Origin: Methylibium sp035476815 | GTDB lineage: Bacteria; Pseudomonadota; Gammaproteobacteria; Burkholderiales; Burkholderiaceae_C | Assembly: GCA_035476815.1 (NCBI GenBank) | Contig: DATILD010000094.1 | Location: forward strand, 5,921-69,920 | Length of the DNA: 64,000 bases | Direction of reading: 5' to 3' | In this document: positions 9,429 to 18,595 of the stretch, one piece after another | Layout of the letters: each line of letters starts with the position of its first letter | Position numbering within the stretch: position 1 is the first letter of the stretch | Position numbers and translations under genes: made by a program | Notes under the pieces: generated by a model | What the model saw: only the letters and a program-made list of their open reading frames with translations | Told to the model about the DNA's origin: nothing | The model's database searches: none

Positions 9429-10282
9429 AGCTCTGTGGTTTCGACGTCGGCCTCGACCGACCCTTCTTCCTGATCTCCGGCCCCTGCGTGGTCGAGAGCG
9501 AGCAGCTGCAGATGGACGTGGCCGGCCGGCTCAAGGAGATCACCTCGGCGCTCGGCATCCCCTTCATCTTCAAGTCCAGCTACGACAAGGCCAACCGCTC
9601 CAGCGGCACCTCCTTCCGCGGCCCGGGCATGGACAAGGGCCTGGAGATCCTCGCCAAGGTCAGGAAGGAACTGAACGTGCCGGTGCTGACCGACGTGCAC
9701 TCCGAGGCCGAGATCGCCACCGTCGCACAGGTCGTCGACGTGCTGCAGACCCCCGCCTTCCTGTGTCGCCAGACCGACTTCATCCGCGCCGTGGCGCAGA
9801 GCGGCAAGCCGGTCAACATCAAGAAGGGCCAGTTCCTCGCCCCCGGCGACATGAAGAACGTGATCCGGAAGGCGCGCGACGCGGCCCGCGAGAAGGGCCT
9901 GCCCGACGACGTCTTCATGGCCTGCGAGCGCGGCGCGAGCTTCGGCTACAACAACCTCGTCTCCGACATGCGCAGCCTCGCGATCATGCGCGAGACCGGC
10001 GCGCCCGTGGTGTTCGACGCGACCCACAGCGTGCAGCTGCCGGGTGGCCAGGGCACGTCCAGCGGCGGCCAGCGCGAGTTCGTGCCGGTGCTGTCGCGCG
10101 CGGCGGTCGGCGTCGGCGTCGCGGGGCTGTTCATGGAGACCCACCCGGACCCGGCCAACGCGCTGTCCGACGGCCCGAACGCCGTGCCGCTGAAGCACAT
10201 GTTGGCGCTGCTCGAGCAGCTCGTCAGCATCGATCGCGTGGTCAAGGCGCAGCCGCTGCTGGAAAACGACTTCAGTTGCTGA
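9425..10282 (+). CDS. kdsA: 3-deoxy-8-phosphooctulonate (KDO-8-phosphate) synthase
   Basis: Condenses phosphoenolpyruvate with arabinose-5-phosphate to KDO-8-phosphate, the first committed step to the lipopolysaccharide inner-core sugar. The TIM-barrel protein has 285 residues with family blocks GPCVVESE, FKSSYDKANRSS, GPGMDKGLEIL, KKGQFLAP and FMETHPDP. MKLCGFDVGLDRP is taken as the start because it overlaps the pyrG stop as ATGA and matches the family length. The upstream extension of the frame is only the shadow of pyrG. The position where metal-dependent members carry Cys should be compared by alignment; I do not class it here. Confidence 0.96.
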   Translation: MKLCGFDVGLDRPFFLISGPCVVESEQLQMDVAGRLKEITSALGIPFIFKSSYDKANRSSGTSFRGPGMDKGLEILAKVRKELNVPVLTDVHSEAEIATVAQVVDVLQTPAFLCRQTDFIRAVAQSGKPVNIKKGQFLAPGDMKNVIRKARDAAREKGLPDDVFMACERGASFGYNNLVSDMRSLAIMRETGAPVVFDATHSVQLPGGQGTSSGGQREFVPVLSRAAVGVGVAGLFMETHPDPANALSDGPNAVPLKHMLALLEQLVSIDRVVKAQPLLENDFSC

Positions 10283-10383
10283 CGCGCGACCCTCATCTGC
10301 TGCCCCTTGCCGATAGTCCTGCCGCGCTCGCGTTCCAATCCGCGGCATCGATCCCATAAGAACCGCTCTCGAAAGGTAGAACC

Positions 10384-11670
<1,287 letters not shown>

Positions 11671-11688
11671 GTCGCGCGCGCGGGCACG

Positions 11689-11964
11689 ATGCGCCTCGTC
11701 ACGCTCGGACTGGTCGCGGCCCTGCTGCTGGTGCAGGCGCAGCTCTGGTTCGGCGGCAACGGCATGGGGCGCGTCGTCGAGCTCGGCCGCCTGCTCGAGG
11801 ACCAGCAGGCGAAGAACGACGCCGCCCGCCAGCGCAACGAGCGGCTCGCCGCCGAGGTGCGCGACCTGAAGGAAGGCCTGGAGATGGTCGAGGAGCGCGC
11901 CCGGCTCGAACTCGGCATGGTCAAGCCCGACGAGATCTTCGTGCAGATCGCGCCGCGGCGCTGA
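11689..11964 (+). CDS. ftsB: Cell division protein FtsB
   Basis: Small bitopic inner-membrane protein of the FtsQLB divisome complex. The 91 residues start with MRLVTLGLVAALLLVQAQLWFGG, a single transmembrane helix whose C-terminal end has the LWFG signature of FtsB. A periplasmic coiled coil follows (LEDQQAKNDAARQRNERLAAEVRDL). The family's GLEMVEERARLELGMVKPDEIFVQ block closes the protein. Its location directly after eno is the usual one for this gene. Confidence 0.93.
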   Translation: MRLVTLGLVAALLLVQAQLWFGGNGMGRVVELGRLLEDQQAKNDAARQRNERLAAEVRDLKEGLEMVEERARLELGMVKPDEIFVQIAPRR

Positions 11965-12007
11965 CCCCCTGCCCCCGCACCCGCTCGCACGGCGGGTCTC
12001 TCCCCGC

Positions 12008-12634
12008 ATGCTTGCCACGCTCGCTGGTCTGCTGAACGCCCCCGCGCTGACCCTCGGCCCGCTCGTCGCGAGCCGGGCCGAGCTCGGCGGCGCGCTGCTG
12101 GGCGTGTGGATGGTGCTGTGCAACCTGCGCGTGAACCCGCTGGCCTGGCCGCTGGCGATCGCCAGTTCGGCGCTCTACCTGCTGGTGTTCTGGGAGGCGC
12201 GGCTGTACGGCGACGCGACGCTGCAACTGCTGTTCATCGCGGTCGCCCTGTGGGGCTGGTGGCAGTGGCTCTACGGCCACCAGGCCGACGGCGCGACGCT
12301 GACGGTGCACCGGCTGTCGCCACGCGGCCTGGCGGCGGCGGCGGCCGCGCTGGCGCTGCTGTGGCCGGCGATCGGCCTGCTGCTGCGCCACGGCACCGAC
12401 ACCGACGTGCCCTGGTGGGACGCCTTCCCGACCGCCGGGAGCATCGTCGCCACCGTGCTGCTGGGCCGCAAGTGCATCGAGAACTGGCCGGCCTGGGTGA
12501 TCGTCAACGTGGTCGCGGTCGGGCTGTTCGCCTACAAGGGCCTGTGGCTGACGGTCGGGCTGTACGCGCTGTTCGCGCTGCTGGCGCTGGTCGGCTGGCG
12601 CGCCTGGGCGCGGCGGCTCGCGGGGCCGGCATGA
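12008..12634 (+). CDS. pnuC: Nicotinamide riboside transporter PnuC
   Basis: Inner-membrane facilitator that takes up nicotinamide riboside for NAD salvage. The 208 residues form about seven hydrophobic segments; the family signature region with aromatic residues is at LLFIAVALWGWWQWLYG, followed later by GRKCIENWPAWVIVNVV. Trp and Asn residues of this kind line the substrate pocket in known PnuC structures. The stop overlaps the start of the next gene as ATGA, and that gene encodes a NadR-like riboside kinase. The pair therefore gives metabolic trapping: uptake followed by phosphorylation to NMN. Confidence 0.9.
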   Translation: MLATLAGLLNAPALTLGPLVASRAELGGALLGVWMVLCNLRVNPLAWPLAIASSALYLLVFWEARLYGDATLQLLFIAVALWGWWQWLYGHQADGATLTVHRLSPRGLAAAAAALALLWPAIGLLLRHGTDTDVPWWDAFPTAGSIVATVLLGRKCIENWPAWVIVNVVAVGLFAYKGLWLTVGLYALFALLALVGWRAWARRLAGPA

Positions 12635-13275
12635 GCGGTCCGGTCATCGCGCTGCTGGGGGCGGAGAGCACCGGCAAGTCGGACCTCGCCGCGGCGCTGG
12701 CCGACGCTTTGGCGCAGCGCGGGCTGCGCGCGACCGCCGTGCCGGAGTACCTGCGCGAGTTCTGCGACCGCGCGGGCCGCACGCCGCGCACCGACGAGCA
12801 GGCCGGCATCGCCGACGAGCAATGGCGCCGCATCGTCGCCGCCGCGGCCGACGGCAGCGTGGTGCTGGCCGACACCACGCCGCTGATGACCGCGGTCTAC
12901 AGCGACTACGTGTTCGGCGACGCCTCGCTCTACGCGCCGGCGCTCGAGCGCCAGCGGCTGTGCCGCGCGTCGCTGGTCACCGGCCTCGACCTGCCCTGGC
13001 GGCCCGACGGCCTGCAGCGCGACGGCGCGCATGCGCGCGAGCCGGTCGATGCGCTGCTGCGCGGCGCGCTGCAGGGCGCCGGTCTCGCCTATGGCGTGGT
13101 CTACGGCGAGGGCGACGCGCGCATCGCCGCGGCGCTGGCCGCCGTCGCGGCTCCGCTGGGCCTGGCGCGGGCCCCGCTGGCCGACGACGACCGGCCGCTG
13201 CGGCTGCGCTGCCGCGACTGCCTGGTGCCCGGCTGCGAGCACCTCCTCTTTCCCCGCGTGCCCACCAAGCGATGA
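12631..13275 (+). CDS. NadR-like nicotinamide riboside kinase
   Basis: P-loop kinase of 214 residues resembling the C-terminal ribosylnicotinamide kinase domain of NadR; it would convert imported nicotinamide riboside to NMN. Walker A is GAESTGKS at residues 10-17; PEYLREFC and the LADTTPLMTAVYS stretch (Walker B-like) fit the family. There is no NMN adenylyltransferase or DNA-binding domain, so it is a stand-alone kinase. The C-terminus holds a Cys-rich tail (Cys194, Cys197, Cys202, His204) that could bind a metal; its role is unknown. Both ends overlap neighbours by ATGA (pnuC before, trmB after). The kinase assignment rests on motif and context. Confidence 0.82.
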   Translation: MSGPVIALLGAESTGKSDLAAALADALAQRGLRATAVPEYLREFCDRAGRTPRTDEQAGIADEQWRRIVAAAADGSVVLADTTPLMTAVYSDYVFGDASLYAPALERQRLCRASLVTGLDLPWRPDGLQRDGAHAREPVDALLRGALQGAGLAYGVVYGEGDARIAAALAAVAAPLGLARAPLADDDRPLRLRCRDCLVPGCEHLLFPRVPTKR

Positions 13276-13967
13276 ACGACGACACCCCGACCCCGCCGCA
13301 CCGCCCGATCCGCAGCTTCGTGCTGCGCGCCGGCCGCATGGGCCCGGGCCAGGCGCGGGCGCTGGCCGAACTCGGCCCGCGCTTCCTGCTGCCCTACCAG
13401 CCGGCGGTCGCCGACTGGGACGCCGTGTTCGGCCGCCGCGCGCCGCGCGTGCTCGAGATCGGCTTCGGCATGGGCGACGCCACCGCGCGCATCGCCGCGG
13501 CGCGGCCCGACACCGATTTCATCGGCTGCGAGGTCCATGCCCCCGGCGTCGGCGCGCTGCTCAAGCGCATCGGCGAGCAGTCGCTGAGCAACCTGCGCCT
13601 CGTCCAGTACGACGCGGTCGAGGTGCTCGAGCACATGGTCGCGCCCGGCTCGCTGGCCGGCATCCACCTGTTCTTCCCCGACCCCTGGCACAAGAAGAAG
13701 CACCACAAGCGCCGGCTGGTGCAGCCGGCCTTCGTCGCCAAGCTGGTGACGCGGCTCGCGCCCGGCGCGACACTGCACTTCGCGACCGACTGGCAGCCCT
13801 ATGCCGAGCAGATGCTGGAGGTGCTGGCGGCCGAGCCGGCGCTGGCCAACACCGCCGCCGGCTACGCGCCGCGCCCCGACTACCGCCCGCTGACCAAGTT
13901 CGAGCAGCGCGGGCTCAAGCTCGGCCACGGCGTCTGGGACCTCGTGTTCACGCGACGCGAGCGGTAG
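13272..13967 (+). CDS. trmB: tRNA (guanine-N7-)-methyltransferase TrmB
   Basis: Methylates N7 of guanosine 46 in the tRNA variable loop using S-adenosylmethionine. The 231-residue Rossmann methyltransferase has the SAM loop LEIGFGMGDA at about 61-70 and the family signature FFPDPWHKKKHHKRR at about 133-147. TDWQPYAEQM and the C-terminal KFEQRG motif follow. The start is at MNDDTPTPPH, where the ATG overlaps the kinase stop (ATGA). The longer open frame upstream is the shadow of the kinase gene. It appears translationally coupled to the NAD-salvage pair. Confidence 0.95.
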   Translation: MNDDTPTPPHRPIRSFVLRAGRMGPGQARALAELGPRFLLPYQPAVADWDAVFGRRAPRVLEIGFGMGDATARIAAARPDTDFIGCEVHAPGVGALLKRIGEQSLSNLRLVQYDAVEVLEHMVAPGSLAGIHLFFPDPWHKKKHHKRRLVQPAFVAKLVTRLAPGATLHFATDWQPYAEQMLEVLAAEPALANTAAGYAPRPDYRPLTKFEQRGLKLGHGVWDLVFTRRER

Positions 13968-14024
13968 CATCGTCCGGCGGGTCGCGCGGCGTCGGCGCCG
14001 GGGGCTCGCGGGAGGGATATCCGC

Positions 14025-14729
14025 ATGAGCCCATCCGCCGCCGCTGCCGACCGGCGCTTCTTCGGCATCGCGGCCGTCGTCGTCGCCCTCGTCGTGTTCG
14101 CGGGCTTCGCACGAACCTACTACCTGAAGCCAATCTTCGGTACGCCGGCGCTGTCCGGCCTGGTGCACGTGCACGGCGTGGTGATGACGCTCTGGTTCGC
14201 GCTGCTGATCGTGCAGGTGCGGCTCGTCGCCACCCACCGCACCGACCTGCACCGCAAGCTGGGCGTGGCCGGCGCGCTGCTCGCGCTGGCGGTGGTCTTG
14301 GTCGGCGTCGCCACCGCGATCACGGCCGCGCGGCTCGGCCACACGCCGGGACCGCCGCCGCTGGCCTTCCTGATCGTGCCGCTCACCGACATGCTGGTGT
14401 TCACGCTGCTGGTCGGCACGGGCCTCGCGCTGCGCCGTCGGCCGGCGGCGCACAAGCGCCTGATGCTGCTCGGCGGCGTCGGCATGCTCACCGCGGCGAT
14501 CGCGCGGCTGCCGCTGCTGCCGCTGCTGCCGGGCGACATCATCGTCACCGCCATCAGCCTGACCGTCCTCGGGGTCGTGGTCTGCGTCGCGGTCGACACC
14601 TGGCGCCAGCGCCGCCTGCACCCGGCGCTGCTGGCCGGCGGGCTGCTGATCGTCGTGTCGTGGCCGCTGCGGCTGGCGCTGTCGGGCACGCCGACGTGGC
14701 AGCGCGTCGCGGGCTGGCTGATCGGCTGA
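14025..14729 (+). CDS. Multi-pass membrane protein of unknown function
   Basis: The 234 residues make about seven hydrophobic helices with a short charged N-terminus. The notable feature is a histidine-rich set at the helix ends: LVHVHGVVMTLWF, RLVATHRTDLHRKLG and AAHKRLM. The LHRKLG pattern recurs in uncharacterised bacterial membrane proteins (DUF2306-like), some of which look like haem-binding cytochrome b561 relatives. Haem or metal binding is only a possibility. A GGGAGG ribosome site lies 8 bases before the ATG at 14025. It ends 12 bases from the convergent uppP stop. I do not assign a function. Confidence 0.75.
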   Translation: MSPSAAAADRRFFGIAAVVVALVVFAGFARTYYLKPIFGTPALSGLVHVHGVVMTLWFALLIVQVRLVATHRTDLHRKLGVAGALLALAVVLVGVATAITAARLGHTPGPPPLAFLIVPLTDMLVFTLLVGTGLALRRRPAAHKRLMLLGGVGMLTAAIARLPLLPLLPGDIIVTAISLTVLGVVVCVAVDTWRQRRLHPALLAGGLLIVVSWPLRLALSGTPTWQRVAGWLIG

Positions 14730-14741
14730 CGCGCGGCGGGC

Positions 14742-15608
14742 TCAGGCCTGCCAGTCGGCGAGGCCGGTCCAGGCGGTCAGCAGCACGATGCCGCCGAAGG
14801 CGATGCGGTACCACGCGAACGGCACGAAGTCGTGCGTGGACACGTAGCGGATCAGCCAGCGGATGCAGACCAGCGCACTGGCGAACGCCACCACGGTGCC
14901 GACTGCGAACATCGGTGCGTCGTCCCAGCGCAGCAGCTCGCGTTGCTGCCACACCGACCAGGCCCCGGCGCCCATCAGCGTCGGGATGCCGAGGTAGAAG
15001 CTGAACTCGGTCGAGGCCTTGCGCGAGAAGCCCAGCAGCAGCGCGCCGATGATGGTCGCGCCCGAGCGGCTGGTGCCGGGGAACAGCGCCAGGCATTGCA
15101 GCAGCCCGACCTTCAGCGCGTCGAGCGCGCTCATGTCATCGACCGTCTCGACGCGCGCGACGCGGCCGCCCTCGAGGTCGCGCTCGCCATAGAGCCGCCG
15201 GTGGCGCCGCTCGACCCACAGGATCGCGAAGCCGCCGACCACCAGCGCCAGCGCCACCGGCACCGGGCGGAACAGGTTCGCCTTGATCCAGCCGCCGAGC
15301 AGCAGCCCGAACACCACCGCCGGCACGAAGGCGATCCCCACGTTGGCCGCGAAGCGCCGCGCCACCGGGTCGTGGCCCAGGCCGGCGACGGTGCGGCCGA
15401 GCCGCTCGCGGTACTCCCAGACCACCGCGAACATCGCGCCGGTCTGGATCGCGATCTCGAACACCTTGGCATGCGCGCCACTGAAGTCGAGCAGCGAGCC
15501 GGCGAGGATCAGGTGGCCGGTGCTGGAGATCGGCAGGAACTCCGTGATGCCCTCGACCAGGCCCATCACGGCCGCCTTCAGCAGCAAGACCCACGTCACA
15601 CTGTCCAA
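14742..15608 (-). CDS. uppP: Undecaprenyl-diphosphatase UppP (BacA type)
   Basis: Inner-membrane phosphatase that recycles undecaprenyl pyrophosphate to the monophosphate carrier for peptidoglycan and O-antigen synthesis; overexpression is known to confer bacitracin resistance. The 288-residue multi-pass protein has both signature regions: EGITEFLPISSTGH at about 19-32 and GTSRSGATI near the middle of the second half. These supply the Glu-rich and Arg-Ser active-site residues. It is convergent with the upstream membrane gene. Its start faces the spacer that borders the catabolic island, and no clear promoter is visible. Confidence 0.95.
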   Translation of the reverse strand: MDSVTWVLLLKAAVMGLVEGITEFLPISSTGHLILAGSLLDFSGAHAKVFEIAIQTGAMFAVVWEYRERLGRTVAGLGHDPVARRFAANVGIAFVPAVVFGLLLGGWIKANLFRPVPVALALVVGGFAILWVERRHRRLYGERDLEGGRVARVETVDDMSALDALKVGLLQCLALFPGTSRSGATIIGALLLGFSRKASTEFSFYLGIPTLMGAGAWSVWQQRELLRWDDAPMFAVGTVVAFASALVCIRWLIRYVSTHDFVPFAWYRIAFGGIVLLTAWTGLADWQA

Positions 15609-15844
15609 GCCAGGCTCCCGGCGGCAAAGCCGGGGATGTTACCGGCGCGGTCGCGGCCCGGGGGCGTCGGATGACGAGAGCTGGACTCTCTCGCTGGGAA
15701 GCTGGCGTTCGACATGAGCGGCAGGTGTAGGCCGCAGGTCGGTGGCTAGCGCAGTGCGCGTGACCGTCGAGTGGACGTTCACTCGACAGGACGCGGATCG
15801 GAAGCTTGGGCGGCATTACGTTCCGCTGATTACGTGTTGATGTA
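15609..15844. other. Left border spacer of the catabolic island, with a perfect hairpin
   Basis: No gene is seen in these 236 bases. A perfect inverted repeat, GTCGAGTG (15766-15773) and CACTCGAC (15780-15787) around a 6-base loop, lies about 60 bases past the dioxygenase stop on its coding strand. It could end that operon, although there is no T-tract. No integrase, tRNA or obvious attachment site is present. Base composition changes here from GC-rich housekeeping DNA to the less GC-rich island. Confidence 0.4.
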
Positions 15845-16780
15845 CTAGGTTTCGCTGTTGTGGAAGAAGTAGGCTGGCACATCAGGTCCCCACAAGTACA
15901 ACGAGTCTTCTGGAGGATGATCTCCCGTCGGCCACGACATGCCAGTTGCAATGAAGTCGATGTCGGCGGAGTACTCTGCGAAAGACCCCCATGGGTCCCG
16001 CACGTAATGGAAATAGTTCGACCCCAGGACGTGCCGCCCAGTGCCCCACCCTTCTGTGTAGCCCGCCCTGCGCATCTGCTCGCCACCCTTGCCGACTGCG
16101 TCGATGCCGTCGACGTCCCAGGAACTGTGATGCCAACCTCGCGCGCTGCTCGAAGCGAACGCCACCAGGTGGTGGTCCGAGCCGTGGCGACCGTGCATGA
16201 AGGCGACCGCATCGCGCGAACGGTCTGACAAGCGCAGTCCGAGAGCGAGCCCGTAGAAGTTGATCGCACGGTTGATGTCAGGGGTGAACATCAGCACGTG
16301 CGAGAGCCGGGTCGGTTGCGTACGCGCCGCCAGCGCCCGGCCTGTCACCCCGCGCTGGCCGGCGCGAGGCAAGGCATGTGTCTGAGTGCGCAGTCCGCTG
16401 GGCGTGACCTTCGGACCCGGCCGGAGCTGGAGCAGATTCCCGTCCGGATCCGTGAACCACAGTCCGTTCCCATCGGTGTACGGTGCGCCATCCGCCAGAC
16501 ACGCACCGTGGGCGAGCACCTGTTCGACCAGCGGCTCGTACTCGTCGTTCCAGCTGCCGAGGCTGAGATAAGCCAAGCGCTTCGACGGCCCCTCGAAGAT
16601 CTTCGCCCAGACATGTGGGCTGCCGAAGGCCCGCAACTCGAGCACGCTGTCACAGCGGGCCACATCCAGACCGAAGTTGACGAAGAAGTCGTAAGCCTTC
16701 GAAAGGGATGGAACTTCAAGCGCGAAGTGGTCGATCGAGTGCACTCCGTACCGGGTTTCACCAGGACGATTCCAGGCCAT
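15845..16780 (-). CDS. Type I extradiol ring-cleavage dioxygenase (two-domain VOC family)
   Basis: Predicted Fe(II) enzyme that opens a catechol-type ring next to the hydroxyls. The 311 residues form two VOC modules, with the active site in the second: iron ligands His161 (LSHVLMF), His204 (DHHLVAF) and Glu269 (SFAEYS). His250 and Tyr259 stand at the same spacing from the Glu ligand as the conserved second-sphere His and Tyr of biphenyl-2,3-diol dioxygenases. MAWNRPGETRYG is the start; the frame is open further up without homology. A GGAG ribosome site lies 6 bases before it. It is last in the hydrolase-hydroxylase-dioxygenase operon. The ring-cleavage class is well supported; the substrate is not. 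Confidence 0.85.
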   Translation of the reverse strand: MAWNRPGETRYGVHSIDHFALEVPSLSKAYDFFVNFGLDVARCDSVLELRAFGSPHVWAKIFEGPSKRLAYLSLGSWNDEYEPLVEQVLAHGACLADGAPYTDGNGLWFTDPDGNLLQLRPGPKVTPSGLRTQTHALPRAGQRGVTGRALAARTQPTRLSHVLMFTPDINRAINFYGLALGLRLSDRSRDAVAFMHGRHGSDHHLVAFASSSARGWHHSSWDVDGIDAVGKGGEQMRRAGYTEGWGTGRHVLGSNYFHYVRDPWGSFAEYSADIDFIATGMSWPTGDHPPEDSLYLWGPDVPAYFFHNSET

Positions 16781-16805
16781 GGTTCTCTCCTCAGAGTCCG
16801 TTCGA

Positions 16806-18563
16806 TCAAGCATTGAGGGCCAACACCTGGCGCAGCACCTGCTCGAGCCTCGATGCGAACTCGGTTTGTTCTCCGAGGTCCTGAACTCGCCACGCCACGT
16901 GCCGGTCGGGTCGCACGAGCAGGCAGCCGGCCTCCGTGATGCCAGACAGCGTGTGCCAACGACCGTACACATCCTGCGCATCGCAGCTCGGCCCACCAAT
17001 TGACACGACGTCCAGATCGACGCCGATCCGAAGCGCGACCTTGTGAGCGACCTCACGCCACGCTCCGCCGCCGATCCCGATCAGCAGCGTGAAACGCCCT
17101 CGCCCGACGAGATCAAGAGTCGATACCCGCTCCTGTCCACGCTGCAGCCAGGCATGCGGCAAGGAAGCGCCTGGAAACGTCGTGGGATGGTGGTACAGCT
17201 CCGGATCCCGCGTCGGTGCAGGACGCTCACTGCCATCGGCCACCACCGCCTGGGAAGCGTAGACCTGTCCGAGTTCTACGCCGTGGCAGTTGAACTGATA
17301 GTTCTGCAGCCGCACCGCGCTGTGCAGCGCCTCGCGCCGTTCGCGGCCACGTGTGGAATCGCTGAACAGTTCTTCGACGTTGGCCCATCCAGCCCGCTCG
17401 TCCTGACCAGGCGCGAAGCCCAACGCATCGGAAATCGGGAGCATGTCCCGCACGGATTGCATCGCCCGGTTGACGACCTGCTCGCCCACCGGTTGGCGCT
17501 CCTGCGTGTAGGTGTCGAGCAGTGTTACTCCGGCCCGCCCCTTGAGCACCATCGCCAGCTTCCACGACAGATTGAAGGAGTCCTGGACACAAGTGTTGGT
17601 GCCAAGGCCATTCGCGGGCGGGTGGCGGTGAGCAGCATTGCCTGCGATCAGCACCCGCCCCTTGTTCATGTTCTTCGCGACCACCTGATTGATGGTCCAC
17701 TTGGAGACCGCTTTGATCTTCACGGAAATCGACGCGTCGCCGATGGTGGCACGGGCGCGCTCGGTGACAGCGGCTTCGCTGAGATCCGGCTCGCCCTGGC
17801 TGGGGTCGTACATGAAGAGCAGAACCCATTCGGTCCAGGGTCTCACGCTGATCCAGGTTCCGCTTCCGACCCAGTAGTTGTTACCAGGCTGCGTCATCCA
17901 GAAGAGGACGCCTGGACGATGGGCCACGTACTTTGTGAGGTCGGCCTCGATCCACACGTTGACGGCCGCGCCGAGCCCCATCTGGCCGTCCGTCGGAAAG
18001 CCGATCTCCTTGACAACCACGCTGTTGTCCCCGTCCCCCCCGATCGCGTACTGCGACACGACCTCGAACAGTTCGCCGCTGATGCGGTCGCGGCAGATCG
18101 AGTACACCGCTTCTGCATCCTGCTTCATCGAGACGAGCTCGGTGTTGAAAAGGAAGCTTGCGCCGCGTTCGCGAGCCACGTCCAGAAGGACCGGCTCCAT
18201 CAGATGCTGAGGGATGTTGCACATGCTCGACGGGCTGGCCAGTTCATAGTCTGCTCGCCGCTCCGGGCCCGAACCCCACGTCTGCAGGCGTGCGATCTCG
18301 GTCCCCGCAAAACTTGTGGCCCAAACGTTGTTGCTCATCAGCTCGTTCGGCGTGGCCGCCTGCTTGATGCGCTCTTCGATGCCCAGGTCGCGAAAGACCT
18401 CCATCGTCCGCTGGTTGGTGATGTGCGCCCGAGGTGAGTTCGCCGTCCCCGGGTAGCGGGTGATGGCGAGGACTTCGATGCCTTGCGTTGCAAGCAGGCA
18501 TGCGGAAGACAGGCCGGTAGGACCGGCGCCGACGATGAACACGGGAATGTTGATCTTGCGCAT
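16806..18563 (-). CDS. FAD-dependent aromatic-ring hydroxylase (TfdB/phenol monooxygenase type)
   Basis: Class A flavin monooxygenase that would hydroxylate a phenol to a catechol with NAD(P)H and oxygen. It has 585 residues. The dinucleotide-binding GAGPTG is at 12-17 and the GGDGDNS (DG motif) block is near the middle of the FAD domain. A GNAAHRHPPANGLGTN segment lies at about 308-323, followed by DSFNLSWKLA. The C-terminal thioredoxin-like domain ends the protein. Length and the HRHPP block match 2,4-dichlorophenol 6-monooxygenase relatives. An oddity is Asn309 where TfdB-like enzymes usually have Asp contacting FAD. It lies between a ring-cleavage dioxygenase and a fumarylacetoacetase-type hydrolase, so a phenol-to-catechol step is the natural reading. 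Confidence 0.87.
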   Translation of the reverse strand: MRKINIPVFIVGAGPTGLSSACLLATQGIEVLAITRYPGTANSPRAHITNQRTMEVFRDLGIEERIKQAATPNELMSNNVWATSFAGTEIARLQTWGSGPERRADYELASPSSMCNIPQHLMEPVLLDVARERGASFLFNTELVSMKQDAEAVYSICRDRISGELFEVVSQYAIGGDGDNSVVVKEIGFPTDGQMGLGAAVNVWIEADLTKYVAHRPGVLFWMTQPGNNYWVGSGTWISVRPWTEWVLLFMYDPSQGEPDLSEAAVTERARATIGDASISVKIKAVSKWTINQVVAKNMNKGRVLIAGNAAHRHPPANGLGTNTCVQDSFNLSWKLAMVLKGRAGVTLLDTYTQERQPVGEQVVNRAMQSVRDMLPISDALGFAPGQDERAGWANVEELFSDSTRGRERREALHSAVRLQNYQFNCHGVELGQVYASQAVVADGSERPAPTRDPELYHHPTTFPGASLPHAWLQRGQERVSTLDLVGRGRFTLLIGIGGGAWREVAHKVALRIGVDLDVVSIGGPSCDAQDVYGRWHTLSGITEAGCLLVRPDRHVAWRVQDLGEQTEFASRLEQVLRQVLALNA

Positions 18564-18595
18564 GGCGTGCGTCCTTGAAGTTCGAGCGAGAAGCT

